This document shows positions 17,709 to 27,181 of a stretch of DNA of 64,000 bases, one piece after another (position 1 is the first letter of the stretch; the number at the start of each line of letters is the position of its first letter). A program made the position numbers and the translations under genes. Source of the DNA: Pseudomonas sp. B20(2017) (GTDB taxonomy: Bacteria > Pseudomonadota > Gammaproteobacteria > Pseudomonadales > Pseudomonadaceae); assembly GCF_002113125.1 (NCBI RefSeq), contig NZ_NEJP01000006.1:186001-250000 (forward strand), in the 5' to 3' direction. A model generated the notes under the pieces. The model was not told the origin of the DNA. It worked only from the letters and a program-made list of their open reading frames with translations, and did no database searches.

Positions 17709-18422
17709 ATGTTGACGTTTTTGCGCCGACTTCTGCTGACTGCCACCGCCATTGGCGTGCTGACCAGCCCCGTTTTTGCCGCCGGCACCTCTTCGCCGGT
17801 TCTGTACACCAGCCTCGCCCACGCCGCTCCGGAACTCAATCCCCAGGCGCTGAAAGGTGCCTTGAACGCCATGCAATGTGCGATCAACAACGGCGCGAAG
17901 CAGTCCCGTCATCTGGCGATCATCGACTACTCGCAGCCGTCCACCGAACGCCGCTTGTGGATCTTCGACCTGACCCGCAAGACATTGGTGCTGCGCGATC
18001 TGGTAGCCCACGGTTCGAACTCCGGGGAAAATTTCGCCACCCGGTTCTCCAACCGTGAAGGCAGTTTTCAATCCAGCCTCGGCCTGTTCCGCACTCAGGA
18101 AAGTTACCAAGGCACTCACGGTTACTCGCTGCGCATGGACGGTCTGGAACCGGGCGTCAACGACATGGCCCGTGACCGCGCCATCGTCATCCACGCCGCC
18201 GATTACGTGAACCCGTTCTGGAGCAAGCGTACGGGCCGTCTGGGCCGCAGCCAGGGCTGCCCGGCGGTGCGACCGCAGGTTGCCAAACGGGTGATCGACA
18301 GTCTGAAGAATGGTCAATTCATGTTCTCCTGGTACCCGGATCAGCAGTGGCTGAAATCCTCGCCGTACCTCAACTGCCAGCCGCAACAGATCGCGAGCAT
18401 TCTCAGCACTCACGCCAGCTGA
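17709..18422 (+). CDS. Periplasmic murein L,D-transpeptidase catalytic-domain protein (YkuD_2 type)
   Basis: 237 residues with a signal peptide (cleavage after PVFAAG, about residue 25). The catalytic pattern has a His in IVIHAADYV and Cys in GRSQGCPAVRP. It belongs to the YkuD_2 family, thought to act on peptidoglycan peptides. It is divergent from the YcbB-like gene, 151 bases between starts, so both cell wall enzymes share an upstream region. Substrate specificity is not visible. Confidence 0.87.
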   Translation: MLTFLRRLLLTATAIGVLTSPVFAAGTSSPVLYTSLAHAAPELNPQALKGALNAMQCAINNGAKQSRHLAIIDYSQPSTERRLWIFDLTRKTLVLRDLVAHGSNSGENFATRFSNREGSFQSSLGLFRTQESYQGTHGYSLRMDGLEPGVNDMARDRAIVIHAADYVNPFWSKRTGRLGRSQGCPAVRPQVAKRVIDSLKNGQFMFSWYPDQQWLKSSPYLNCQPQQIASILSTHAS

Positions 18423-18427
18423 ATACT

Positions 18428-18453
18428 CTGTGGGAGTGCGCTGGCTCCCACAG
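18428..18453. repeat. Degenerate REP hairpin after the transpeptidase gene
   Basis: CTGTGGGAG and CTCCCACAG form a perfect 9-bp stem around 8 bases. It is a shortened REP; no T tract, so more likely a 3' mRNA stabiliser than a strong terminator. Confidence 0.75.
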
Positions 18454-18462
18454 GTTCGGTTT

Positions 18463-18478
18463 ATTACAGATTTGTCAT
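18463..18478. promoter_or_regulatory. Candidate Cop/Cus-type operator
   Basis: ATTACAGATTTGTCAT is an imperfect palindrome with halves ATTACA and TGTCAT, like the direct-target boxes of CopR/CusR-type regulators. It lies about 92 bases before the DUF2790 start, upstream of a response regulator of this type, so autoregulation is plausible. Confidence 0.5.
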
Positions 18479-18569
18479 CGAGTTGTCGGTTTGCCGAGCG
18501 GATCGCCCGGTAGCTTGAAGTTGTCCCGGCCAGAACGCCGATCAACTTCAACGACTCGAGTGACACGCC

Positions 18570-18827
18570 ATGAAAACCCTGATCCTCGCCTTCACCGCCC
18601 TCCTCGCCACCGGTTCCGTGTTCGCCGCGCCTGCGCCGGACGCCGCCGTCATTCATGACAAAACCGGCTTCTTCGTGCACCTGGATGTCGACAAAGTCCT
18701 CTCCAGCACCGATATTTCCCAGGCTTGCGGCGTGATCCCCGCACAGCTCAACTACCTCGACCACCAGGGCCGTGAACATGTGTTGGACTATCAAGTGCAA
18801 GGCAGCGGTTGTATCAATGACAATTGA
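18570..18827 (+). CDS. DUF2790 family small secreted protein, paralogue
   Basis: 85 residues; signal peptide to about residue 19 (VFAAPAPD). The mature part has the family pattern: ISQACGVIPAQLNYLDHQGREHVLDY and a C-terminal GSGC. It resembles the protein at 11374-11610 over this core. It is 12 bases before the response regulator gene and probably in the same transcript, so it may be a periplasmic partner or output of that metal-type sensor. Confidence 0.9.
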   Translation: MKTLILAFTALLATGSVFAAPAPDAAVIHDKTGFFVHLDVDKVLSSTDISQACGVIPAQLNYLDHQGREHVLDYQVQGSGCINDN

Positions 18828-18839
18828 GGCACAGTGCCC

Positions 18840-19511
18840 ATGAATATCCTTGTTGTCGAAGACGAACCCAAAGCCGGCAACTACTTGCTCAACGGCTTGC
18901 AGGAACTGGGCTACAGCGTGAGCCTGGCCCGGGACGGCGCCGACGGCCTGCACCTGGCGCTGGAGTTCGACTTCGACGTGATCGTGCTGGACGTGATGAT
19001 GCCGAAAATGGATGGCTGGGAAGTCCTGCGCCGGCTGCGCAAGGAAACCGACACGCCGGTGCTTTTCCTCACTGCCCGCGACGACATCGCCGACCGGGTC
19101 AAAGGCCTGGAACTGGGCGCCGACGATTACCTGATCAAGCCGTTTTCCTTCGCCGAACTGGTGGCGCGCCTGCGCACCCTGACCCGGCGCGGGCCGATCC
19201 ATGAAGAAGAGCAATTGCAGGTGGCCGATCTGCAGATCGACGTGCTCAAGCGCCGGGTCGTTCGCGCCGGCAACCGGGTCACCCTGACCAACAAGGAATT
19301 CGCCCTGCTCCAATTGTTCGCCACCCACACCGGGCAAGTGCTGTCGCGTTCTCTGATCGCCTCGCGGGTGTGGGACATGAATTTCGACAGCGACACCAAT
19401 GTAGTCGATGTCGCCGTGCGCCGCCTGCGGGCGAAGATCGACGATCCGTTCCCGCTCAAGCTGATCCACAGCGTGCGCGGCATCGGCTACCGCTTCGATA
19501 CCCAGCCATGA
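18840..19511 (+). CDS. Response regulator, OmpR family, CopR/CusR/IrlR-like
   Basis: 223 residues from ATG 18840, typical for the heavy-metal group; GTG two codons earlier is the frame start. Receiver: acidic pair in VVEDE, phosphorylated Asp in [13 protein letters not shown] near residue 51, Lys in LIKPFSF. The C-terminal winged helix contains RRGPIHEEE linker and [10 protein letters not shown]. It overlaps the sensor kinase gene by the ATGA tetramer. The [13 protein letters not shown] start is common to copper/silver and heavy-metal regulators; the actual inducer is unknown. Confidence 0.92.
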   Translation: MNILVVEDEPKAGNYLLNGLQELGYSVSLARDGADGLHLALEFDFDVIVLDVMMPKMDGWEVLRRLRKETDTPVLFLTARDDIADRVKGLELGADDYLIKPFSFAELVARLRTLTRRGPIHEEEQLQVADLQIDVLKRRVVRAGNRVTLTNKEFALLQLFATHTGQVLSRSLIASRVWDMNFDSDTNVVDVAVRRLRAKIDDPFPLKLIHSVRGIGYRFDTQP

Positions 19512-20914
19512 AAATCGCCGGCACTTACTCCCTGACCTTGCGTCTGGCGCTGGTCTTCGCCGTGCTCGCCTTCGCCGCGCTGGCAGGCCTGGGCGCGGCG
19601 CTTTACAACCAGCTGGAAGAGCAGCTGACTCGCCGCGACGACATCCAGTTGGTCAGCCGCATCGATCAACTGCGCACCATCCTCAACGACAGCAACACGC
19701 TGGAATTGATCAAGACCAAACCGGCGCTGTTCCAGAACATGCTGGGCAACCGCGAAGCGCTCTTGACCATCAGCGCGCCGGGACAACCACCCTTGTTCGT
19801 GGTCAACCCCAGCGACCTGGCACTGCCGAGCGTGCCCGCCGTGCCGGTCGACCATGTCATGGCGCTCAACGACGTGCAGCACCTGCCAAGCATCAACGGC
19901 GTGCCATTCTCGGCGGTGGCGGCCAGTATCGACTCTGGCGACCAGGGCAATCTGCAGGTGCTCATCGCCAAGGTGATGAGCGAGCGCACGGCGATGCTCG
20001 CCAATTACCGGCTCAGCGTGTACGGCCTCGCGTCACTGGCAGCGATTGTGCTGGCGCTGGTCGGCTGCCTGCTGGTGTATCGCGGCTTGCTGCCGTTGCG
20101 GCGGATTGCCCGGCATGCCCACGGCATCGGCATCGCCAACCTCGGCGAACGGCTCGACAGCCTAGGCACGCCCCGGGAACTGCAACCGATGATCGAGTCT
20201 TTCAATGCGATGCTGGACCGGCTAGACCGAGGGGTTGCGCAACTGAGCCAGGTTTCCACCGACATGGCCCACGAACTGCGCACGCCGATCAATAACCTGC
20301 TCGGCGAGACCCAGGTCGCCCTGCAACAGAACCGCAGCGTCGACGCCTATCAACAGTTGCTCGCCTCCAATGTCGAAGAACTCGAACGGCTGGCGCGGAT
20401 GCTCGACAACATGCTATTTCTCGCCCGCACCGACCCGGCCAGCGCACTGAGTCAGCGGCAGGAGCTGGACGCCAGCGATGAGATGCAGCGCATTGCCGAT
20501 TACTTCGAAGGGCTGGCGGCGGACGTCGGTGTCACCATCGAGGCCAGTGGCAGCGGCGTGATCTGGGCCGAGCCGATGCTGCTGCGTCGGGCCCTGGCCA
20601 ATCTGTGCGCCAACGCGATCAAGTACGGCTCGGCGGATTCGACGTTGCAGGTCGAGGCCATTGCCAAATCGGACGGCAGCTACCTGCGGGTGCGCAATCA
20701 GGGCGCAACCATTCCTGCCGAGCATCTGTCGCGACTGTTTGAACGCTTCTACCGCGTTGATCCGTCCCGCGAGCGCTCGGCCCAATCCAACGGTCTGGGC
20801 CTGTCGATTGTCGCGACCATCATGCAGTTGCATCAGGGCCGCTACAGCGTCACCAGCGCTGATGGCGTCACCTGCTTTGAACTGTTCTTTCCGGCACGAC
20901 AATCCCGCGACTAA
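19508..20914 (+). CDS. Heavy-metal-type sensor histidine kinase, CusS/CopS/IrlS-like
   Basis: 468 residues from ATG 19508, overlapping the regulator gene by four bases. Two membrane spans (about residues 10-35 and 175-195) flank a periplasmic sensor domain of about 140 residues. HAMP follows ([20 protein letters not shown]). The H box is [16 protein letters not shown] with His255, followed by an N box near [10 protein letters not shown] recognisable DxGxG ATP site is less clear; the segment [10 protein letters not shown] gives the G2 box. Periplasmic metal sensing is inferred from the family. Confidence 0.92.
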   Translation: MKIAGTYSLTLRLALVFAVLAFAALAGLGAALYNQLEEQLTRRDDIQLVSRIDQLRTILNDSNTLELIKTKPALFQNMLGNREALLTISAPGQPPLFVVNPSDLALPSVPAVPVDHVMALNDVQHLPSINGVPFSAVAASIDSGDQGNLQVLIAKVMSERTAMLANYRLSVYGLASLAAIVLALVGCLLVYRGLLPLRRIARHAHGIGIANLGERLDSLGTPRELQPMIESFNAMLDRLDRGVAQLSQVSTDMAHELRTPINNLLGETQVALQQNRSVDAYQQLLASNVEELERLARMLDNMLFLARTDPASALSQRQELDASDEMQRIADYFEGLAADVGVTIEASGSGVIWAEPMLLRRALANLCANAIKYGSADSTLQVEAIAKSDGSYLRVRNQGATIPAEHLSRLFERFYRVDPSRERSAQSNGLGLSIVATIMQLHQGRYSVTSADGVTCFELFFPARQSRD

Positions 20915-20931
20915 TTTCACTTAGGCCTTAC

Positions 20932-21034
20932 TGTGGGAGCGAGCTTGCTCCGGGCGGCGATCCGACGAATGGGTCATACCAGTCAACTCTTCAGCGCATG
21001 ACATACCGCATTCGCGAGCAAGCTCGCTCCCACA
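20932..21034. repeat. REPIN overlapping the 3' end of an MFS gene
   Basis: TGTGGGAGCGAGCTTGCTC and GCGAGCAAGCTCGCTCCCACA face each other. The stop codon of the minus-strand transporter gene lies between them, and the right half is translated. Confidence 0.9.
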
Positions 21035-22412
21035 ATTGATTGATGCACAGGGCGGTGAGCATCAACGCCGTGGCCACGCCGAAGGTCATGTGCAATCCGC
21101 CCGTAATATCGGCGGCCGACGCCTGAGTCGGATCGTCCGTGGCCAAAGCGAATACCGCGCCCATCGCCGCGGCCCCGGTGATCAAGCCCAGATTGCGCGA
21201 CAGCCCGAGCATGGCCGAGACCACGCCGCGCTGATCCTGAGCAACGCCGGACATCAACCCGGTGTTGTTGGCGGCCTGGAACAGCGCGTAACTCAAGGCC
21301 ACCACCGTGATCGGCAGCACGTATGCAAGCACTCCGAAACTCACCGGAAACAGCGTCAACAAACCGCAACCGCAAGCCAGACCGAACAACGCACCCGGAA
21401 CCATCCGCCGCGCGCCGAAACGATCCACCAGGCGCCCGGCCGGCACACCACTGAACGCCGCCAGCAACGGTCCGATCGACAACACCAGTCCGACCTGAGT
21501 GCTGGTGAGGCCCAGCCCTCGACTCAGGTAAAACGGCCCGACCACCAGCGTGGTCATCATCACCGTCGTCACCAGCAAGGTCAGCGCCAGACTGCTGCTG
21601 ATTCGCGTGTCGGTGAACAATAACAGGTGAATCAGCGGCGCCTTGCTCCGTTTCTCGACCAGGATGAACAAGCCCACGCCCAACAGGCTGAGCAACAGCA
21701 ACGTCGGGGTAAGTCCTTCGATTGTCATTGCCAGTGCATAGGCCGCCAGCGTCAGCATCAGCACGGCGGTGCCGGGATAATCAAATGCAACACCCGAGCG
21801 CACGATCCGATCCTTAGGCAAATAGCGATAAACCAACCACGCATTGAGCAATCCCAACGGCACGTTGATCACAAAGATCGACTGCCAGCCGACATGCGCC
21901 ATCAACAGCCCACCGAGCGACGGCCCGAGGGTGGTGCCGGTGGCCGACATCGTGGCCAGCAAGCCCATCGCACTGCCGGACCGGGATTTGGGCACCGCAT
22001 CGGCCACCAGTGCCACCGTCAACGCGAACATGATCGCCGCACCCAGGCCCTGTACCGCCCGCGCACCGATCAGCCAGCCAAGGCTCGGCGCCAGTGCGCA
22101 AGCCAGTGAAGCGGCGGTAAAGATGCCGATGCCGATCAACAGCAAACGTCGTCGCCCGAAACCGTCACCCAGCCGCCCGACGCTGACAATCAACGTGGTG
22201 ACCGCCAGCAGATAGGCCAGCACGATCCACTGCACTTGTTGAAACGTCGCATCGAACACCGCCGCCAGCGTGGGCAATCCGGCGTTGGCGATGCTGGTGT
22301 CGAGCGACGGCATCAGCATCGACAGCGCCAGGCTGGTCAGCGCCCAGCGGGCTGAAGGACTCAGGGGTTCTCGGTGCATGGGGGTGCTCACAGGGCAGAA
22401 GTCTTGGGACAT
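20991..22412 (-). CDS. MFS transporter, DHA2-like drug:proton antiporter
   Basis: 473 residues from ATG 22412 (GAGG site upstream; a later ATG at 22379 is also possible). Around 12 to 14 hydrophobic spans. Motif A-type GRLGDGFGRRRLL after the second span and motif C-type TGTTLGPSLGGLL after the fourth to fifth place it among DHA2-like pumps. The last about 12 residues ([12 protein letters not shown]) are encoded by REP sequence, so the C-terminus is recently altered. It is divergent from a LysR gene that probably controls it. Cargo unknown. Confidence 0.88.
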   Translation of the reverse strand: MSQDFCPVSTPMHREPLSPSARWALTSLALSMLMPSLDTSIANAGLPTLAAVFDATFQQVQWIVLAYLLAVTTLIVSVGRLGDGFGRRRLLLIGIGIFTAASLACALAPSLGWLIGARAVQGLGAAIMFALTVALVADAVPKSRSGSAMGLLATMSATGTTLGPSLGGLLMAHVGWQSIFVINVPLGLLNAWLVYRYLPKDRIVRSGVAFDYPGTAVLMLTLAAYALAMTIEGLTPTLLLLSLLGVGLFILVEKRSKAPLIHLLLFTDTRISSSLALTLLVTTVMMTTLVVGPFYLSRGLGLTSTQVGLVLSIGPLLAAFSGVPAGRLVDRFGARRMVPGALFGLACGCGLLTLFPVSFGVLAYVLPITVVALSYALFQAANNTGLMSGVAQDQRGVVSAMLGLSRNLGLITGAAAMGAVFALATDDPTQASAADITGGLHMTFGVATALMLTALCINQLWERACSRMRYVMR

Positions 22413-22468
22413 AGCCTGAGCCTCGACAATACAGGGCGCAAGACGCATGCTTTGCACTTGATACCTGC

Positions 22469-23371
22469 ATGGAACGCCATGTCATGAATGCACCGGATCT
22501 GAACCTGTTGATCACCCTCGACGTGTTGCTGAGCGAAGGCAGCGTTGCCCGCGCCGCCGAGCGCCTGCGTTTGAGTCCGTCAGCCATGAGCCGCGCGCTG
22601 GCTCGGCTGCGCGAAACCACCGGGGATCCGCTGCTGGTGCGCGCCGGTCGTGGGCTGGTGCCGACCCCGCGTGCGCTGGAACTGCGCGACCGGGTCAGTT
22701 ATCTGGTGCAGGAAGCCGAAGCGGTTTTGCGTCCGGCAGAAGTGCTTGATCCCGGCCAGTTGCAGCGCACCTTCACCCTGCGCAACACCGACGGTTTTGT
22801 CGAAACCTTTGCCGCCGCCCTGCTCGCCCGCATCGCCGAAGAGGCACCCGGCGTGCGCCTGCGCTTCGTGCAGAAGGCCGACAAGGACAGCACGCTGCTG
22901 CGCGTCGGCCGGGTGGACCTGGAAACCGGCGTGGTCGACGACAGCACCGACCCGACGCTGCACAGCCGCATCCTGTTCCGCGATCAGTGGATTGGTGTGG
23001 TACGTGAGGGGCATCCGTTGAGCAGCGGCAAGGTCAGCGCCAAACGCTTTGCTGCAGGCCAGCACATTCTGGTGTCACGACGCGGGCGCAGCAGCGGCCC
23101 GGTGGACGAAGCGTTGCTCGCCTTTGGCCTGACGCGAGACATCGTCACTTCGTTCGGTGGATTTTCGGCAGCGCTGACGCTGGTCCGTGAATCGGACCTG
23201 ATCGCCACCGTTCCGGAGCGTCACACCAGCAAACTGCGAACAGGCCTGCACAGCTTCGCCCTGCCCTTTCGCATGCCGGACATCAGCGTGTCTATGCTCT
23301 GGCACCCGCGCATGGACGCCGATCCGGCGCACCGCTGGTTGCGCAATTGTGTGCGGGAAGTCTGCGCCTAG
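22469..23371 (+). CDS. LysR-family transcriptional regulator
   Basis: 300 residues; an in-frame ATG at 22484 is an alternative start and neither has a strong ribosome site. The N-terminal winged HTH reads SVARAAERLRLSPSAMSRALARLRE. The ligand domain follows from about residue 95. It is divergent from the MFS pump gene with 56 bases between the chosen starts, the usual regulator-target layout. The ligand is unknown. Its end overlaps the convergent hydrolase gene by four bases. Confidence 0.88.
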   Translation: MERHVMNAPDLNLLITLDVLLSEGSVARAAERLRLSPSAMSRALARLRETTGDPLLVRAGRGLVPTPRALELRDRVSYLVQEAEAVLRPAEVLDPGQLQRTFTLRNTDGFVETFAAALLARIAEEAPGVRLRFVQKADKDSTLLRVGRVDLETGVVDDSTDPTLHSRILFRDQWIGVVREGHPLSSGKVSAKRFAAGQHILVSRRGRSSGPVDEALLAFGLTRDIVTSFGGFSAALTLVRESDLIATVPERHTSKLRTGLHSFALPFRMPDISVSMLWHPRMDADPAHRWLRNCVREVCA

Positions 23372-23988
23372 CGCGCATCCCCGCCAGTGGGTTTATAGAA
23401 CAGGAATTTTTTGGTCTGGGCGGTCTTGGTATATTCCTTGGCCCAGCTCGGATGAACGTTGCGATCGTGGAAATACAGCGCGCCGTGGGTGCGGTCGGTG
23501 AGCTGGCGGTTCAGCGCCTTGCCGGCGATTTCCTTGGCCAGCGCGTATTCGGCGTCTTCCTTGACCTGATCCGGACGCCCGTCGCACCACCAGGAAAACT
23601 GGCAGCTCTTGGTTTCCGAGCCCTGTTTGACCACTGCGCATACGGTGTCGGGGAACCCTTCATGGCCGAGCCGGTTCATCACCACGTTGGCCACCGCTTC
23701 CATTTCCGGATTGTCCTTGCCTTTGGCTTCCCAATAGATACTGCGCGCCAGACAGGTGATCGGATCGTCCAGCGGCGCGGCGCCGGCGGGGTCGACCGCT
23801 TGCGCTTCGGTCGGGGTGATCGCTTCGGATTTCGGCGCCGGTGCTGCGCTGACTTTATCGGCAGCCTTCTCTTCCAGCACCTGGGCTTTCTCTTCAGCCT
23901 TTTCCTTGATTGGAGCCTGGTCGGTGGCTGATACGGCAGCACTCGCCAAGGTAAACACGAGACAGCAAAACAAAGCCTTCAATCCCAT
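23368..23988 (-). CDS. Cell wall hydrolase of the SleB type
   Basis: 206 residues with a signal peptide (to about residue 21). A Lys/Glu/Ala-rich linker of about 45 residues comes next. The SleB-type lytic domain begins at LARSIYWEAKG (catalytic Glu) and continues with VANVVMNRL, CQFSWWCDG and GALYFHDRNV. Proteins like this cut glycan strands in peptidoglycan, in the periplasm. It is convergent with the LysR gene with a four-base overlap. No operon partner. Confidence 0.88.
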   Translation of the reverse strand: MGLKALFCCLVFTLASAAVSATDQAPIKEKAEEKAQVLEEKAADKVSAAPAPKSEAITPTEAQAVDPAGAAPLDDPITCLARSIYWEAKGKDNPEMEAVANVVMNRLGHEGFPDTVCAVVKQGSETKSCQFSWWCDGRPDQVKEDAEYALAKEIAGKALNRQLTDRTHGALYFHDRNVHPSWAKEYTKTAQTKKFLFYKPTGGDAR

Positions 23989-24188
23989 GATCTATTCTTC
24001 CGGCAGCGCCCGGCGCGGGCAAAGTGTTACGTGGCTGAAACGCCCGGATTCCGGGGTCTTCGCAGAGTGTAGACGGCGAAAATCGCAGCAACGTTCCGCA
24101 CTGAAATCCACGTTATGAAGAAAAAGACATTGCACGGACCGGGGCCCTTTCGCGCATGATGTGCGCACTCAGTCCAAGGGAGATTTCC

Positions 24189-25040
24189 ATGCGCTTCATG
24201 CCATCCGTTCTGCGATTCGCCGCGTTGTCCGTGGGCGTCGCGCTGGCCACTCCGGCCATGGCCGCCGACGAGTCGCAATTGATCGAGTCGATCAACAGCT
24301 ACCGCAGCCAGCCACAGCGTTGTGGCAGCCAGGCGTCCAGCGAATTGCCGCCGCTGTCGGCCGATCCGCGCCTGACTCTGCCGGCCAGCGGCGTGGTGGA
24401 TTTGCAGCAGGCGATGTCCAGCGCACGCTACCCGATGGTCAACGTGCAGGCGATCACCCTGAACGGGCCACGGGATGCGGCGTCGGCGATGAAGGCGATT
24501 CAGGAGAGCTTCTGTCAGGTGGTGCTGGATCCACAGTTCGTCGATATTGGCGTCAGCCGAGCTGATCGTGACTGGCGTATCACGCTGGCACGGCCGCTGC
24601 TGTCGGCGCGCCTGGGCGATGGACAAGCCGAAGGCCAGAAGCTGCTCGAACAACTCAACGCTGCCCGCGCCCAACCACGCCAGTGTGGCGGTCAGGCATT
24701 CGCAGCGACTGGGCCGCTGGCATGGAACGCGGTGCTGGGCGGCGTTGCCCAGGAACACAGCCGCGAGATGGCCAACAACAATTATTTCGATCACAAGGAC
24801 CGCGATGGCCGCACCCCCGGCGACCGCGCCGAACTGGCCGGCTACAGCGGTCAGCAAGTCGGAGAAAACATCGCCGCCGGGCAGGACACGGTGCAGAAAG
24901 TCGTCGCCGGCTGGCTTGCGAGTCCCGGCCATTGCGCCAACCTGATGAACCCGCAATACCGCGAACTGGGCGCGGCCTATGCAGTCGATCCGAAGAGCAG
25001 CGCGGGCATCTATTGGACGGCGATGTTTGGCGCCGAGTGA
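24189..25040 (+). CDS. Secreted CAP-domain (SCP/PR-1-like) protein
   Basis: 283 residues from ATG 24189 with GGGAGA upstream; the frame starts earlier at 24156. Signal peptide to AMAADE, about residue 26. The CAP domain is in the C-terminal half: HSREMANNNYFDHKDRDGRTP, then GENIAAGQDT and SPGHCANLMNPQYRELGAAY, with the usual His and Glu. The N-terminal half is a second region starting LIESINSYRSQP, which also resembles a degenerate CAP repeat (QPRQCGGQAF and QRCGSQASS recur). Function unknown, secreted. Confidence 0.9.
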   Translation: MRFMPSVLRFAALSVGVALATPAMAADESQLIESINSYRSQPQRCGSQASSELPPLSADPRLTLPASGVVDLQQAMSSARYPMVNVQAITLNGPRDAASAMKAIQESFCQVVLDPQFVDIGVSRADRDWRITLARPLLSARLGDGQAEGQKLLEQLNAARAQPRQCGGQAFAATGPLAWNAVLGGVAQEHSREMANNNYFDHKDRDGRTPGDRAELAGYSGQQVGENIAAGQDTVQKVVAGWLASPGHCANLMNPQYRELGAAYAVDPKSSAGIYWTAMFGAE

Positions 25041-25224
25041 TGGTCGTGGCGTAAAACCTGTGGGCTCACAACGTCAGGAAGGTCGCCTGATCGCTACCGA
25101 TGAACACCTCATCGACAGCATCAATCAGCCGGTCATTAATAGTGATTGGACACCCCTGAAAGTTGCCCATAACCTGCGCCATCCCCTGCCGTGAATGGCG
25201 ACTTTTCATCCCGTTGAGGCTGCC

Positions 25225-26223
25225 ATGTCAGAGCGCGTGCTGATCGATGGTTACAACCGGCGCGTCGACTACCTGCGCATGTCGGTCACCGACCGCTGCG
25301 ACTTTCGCTGTGTGTATTGCATGGCCGAGGACATGCAGTTCCTGCCACGCCAACAGGTGCTGACCCTCGAAGAGATCTACCAACTGGCGCAGAGCTTCGT
25401 CGCACTGGGCACCCGCAAGATTCGCCTCACCGGCGGCGAACCGCTGATCCGTCCCGGCGTCGTCAAGTTGTGCCAACAGATCGCGGCCCTGCCCGGCCTT
25501 CGGGAACTGTGCCTGACCACCAACGGCTCGCAACTCGGCAAACTGGCCGCCCCGCTGTTCGATGCCGGGGTCAAACGCCTGAACGTCAGCCTCGACAGCC
25601 TCGATCCCGCACGCTTCAAACAAATGACCCGTACTGGCGACCTGGCTCAGGTGATCGACGGCATCGACGCGGCACGCAAAGCCGGATTCACCCGCACTAA
25701 ACTCAACTGCGTGGTGATGCAAGGCCGCAACGATCACGAGATCAACGATCTGGTGCAGTTTGCCATCGAGCGGGATCTGGACATTTCCTTCATCGAGGAA
25801 ATGCCGCTGGGGATCATCAGCGAACACAGCCGCGCCGAGTCATTTTTTTCCAGTACTCAGGTGCGCGAGCGGATCGCCGAGCGCTACACCCTGGTCGATT
25901 CCGCCGAATCGACCCAAGGCCCGTCGCGCTACTGGCGGCTGGCCGAAGCACCGCACATTCGCTTGGGGTTCATCTCTCCCCACAGCCACAATTTCTGCGG
26001 CACTTGCAACCGGGTGCGGCTGACAGTCGAGGGGCGTTTGCTACTGTGTCTGGGTAACGAACACTCCGTCGATCTGAAGGCAGTGTTACGCGCGCATCCG
26101 GGGCAGCCGGAACGGCTTGAGAAAGCGATCATCGAAGCCATGAAGCTCAAGCCCTATCGGCACAACTTCGAAGTGAACGACGACGTGCAAGTGGTGCGTT
26201 TCATGAACATGACCGGTGGCTGA
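25225..26223 (+). CDS. moaA: GTP 3',8-cyclase MoaA
   Basis: 332 residues from ATG 25225, with GAGG upstream. It is the radical SAM enzyme that starts molybdenum cofactor synthesis from GTP. The SAM cluster CxxxCxxC is C25, C29 and C32 in [10 protein letters not shown]. The C-terminal cluster is FCGTCNRVR with a further Cys in RLLLC, and the protein ends in GG as MoaA does. No other moa gene is nearby, so this is a detached copy; Pseudomonas genomes often have more than one. Confidence 0.95.
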   Translation: MSERVLIDGYNRRVDYLRMSVTDRCDFRCVYCMAEDMQFLPRQQVLTLEEIYQLAQSFVALGTRKIRLTGGEPLIRPGVVKLCQQIAALPGLRELCLTTNGSQLGKLAAPLFDAGVKRLNVSLDSLDPARFKQMTRTGDLAQVIDGIDAARKAGFTRTKLNCVVMQGRNDHEINDLVQFAIERDLDISFIEEMPLGIISEHSRAESFFSSTQVRERIAERYTLVDSAESTQGPSRYWRLAEAPHIRLGFISPHSHNFCGTCNRVRLTVEGRLLLCLGNEHSVDLKAVLRAHPGQPERLEKAIIEAMKLKPYRHNFEVNDDVQVVRFMNMTGG

Positions 26224-26250
26224 CACGCCACGTTTTCAAGGCAGAGCCGC

Positions 26251-27150
26251 ATGATCATCAGGCCCAAGGTCAATCAATTCGCCATTCTCTTCACCCTCAA
26301 GGGCTCGATTGCCAAGCGCATTGCCCTGCGCGCCCTGATGGTCACGCTGCTGGCGTCGGCCATCGTGCTGGTGGAAATGCTTCACCCGAGCAACTTCACC
26401 AAGGTCAACGCCACACCATTCACCCTGCTCGGCCTGTCACTGTCCATCTTCATGAGTTTTCGCAACAACGCCTGCTACGACCGCTGGTACGAAGCGCGCA
26501 AGGCCTGGGGCGAAATCATCGTGCACGTGCGCTCGGTGATTCGTGAAACCCATGTGATCCGCGAATCGAGCGAACGGCGCGCCATGCTGCGAAACCTCTG
26601 CGGATTCGCTCATGCCCTGAATGCCCGGCTGCGTCGGGAAAACGAAGCGGCTGCAAGTGCCGAATGGATCACGCCACGACACGATGCGCAGGTGCCGGAT
26701 TACAGTAGCCGTATCCTGCAAACGATCGGCCAGCAATGTTCGCAGTTGCATGAGGCCGGTGAGCTCAACGAGTGGCGCTACATGCTGCTGGCCAATCACC
26801 TGACCAGTCTGACTCAGGCACAAGCGGTCTGCGACCGGATCAAGAACACCCCTTTACCGTTTCCCTACACCTTATTGCTGCACCGCACGATTTATCTGTT
26901 CTGCATCCTGCTGCCGTTCGCCATGGCCGAACCGCTGGGTTGGCTGACACCGCTGTTTACAGCGATTGTCAGCTACACCTTTTTCGGGCTGGATGCGATT
27001 GCCGATGAACTGGAAGATCCATTCGGTCGGGATGAAAATGACCTGCCAACCGATTCGCTGGTGCGCAGCATCGAGCGGGACATTCTGGCGGAGTTGGGGG
27101 TCGAGCCTCTGCCACCGGCACTCAAGCCAGTCGATTACATACTCAGCTGA
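26251..27150 (+). CDS. Bestrophin-family ion channel
   Basis: 299 residues. A hydrophobic N-terminal region (residues about 22-65) contains PFTLLGLSLSIFMSFRNNACYDRWYEARK, the highly conserved Asn/Arg-rich bestrophin stretch. Two hydrophobic segments near residues 210-250 follow and FFGLDAIADELEDPFG closes the domain, as in bacterial bestrophins (cation-selective pentameric channels). It begins 27 bases after moaA and may share its transcript. Physiological role unknown. Confidence 0.92.
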   Translation: MIIRPKVNQFAILFTLKGSIAKRIALRALMVTLLASAIVLVEMLHPSNFTKVNATPFTLLGLSLSIFMSFRNNACYDRWYEARKAWGEIIVHVRSVIRETHVIRESSERRAMLRNLCGFAHALNARLRRENEAAASAEWITPRHDAQVPDYSSRILQTIGQQCSQLHEAGELNEWRYMLLANHLTSLTQAQAVCDRIKNTPLPFPYTLLLHRTIYLFCILLPFAMAEPLGWLTPLFTAIVSYTFFGLDAIADELEDPFGRDENDLPTDSLVRSIERDILAELGVEPLPPALKPVDYILS

Positions 27151-27151
27151 T

Positions 27152-27178
27152 CGATCCCTCCCGCCAAAGGAGGGATTG
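27152..27178. terminator. Hairpin between bestrophin and kinase genes
   Basis: GATCCCTCC and GGAGGGATT pair around a 6-8 base loop between convergent genes. There is no T tract, so termination is likely weak or factor-assisted. Confidence 0.5.
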
Positions 27179-27181
27179 TCA

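Noticed and set aside
17700..19469. A 589-codon minus-strand frame across the transpeptidase, DUF2790 and regulator genes
   Set aside because: It crosses three unrelated + strand genes and intergenic DNA; no motif found.
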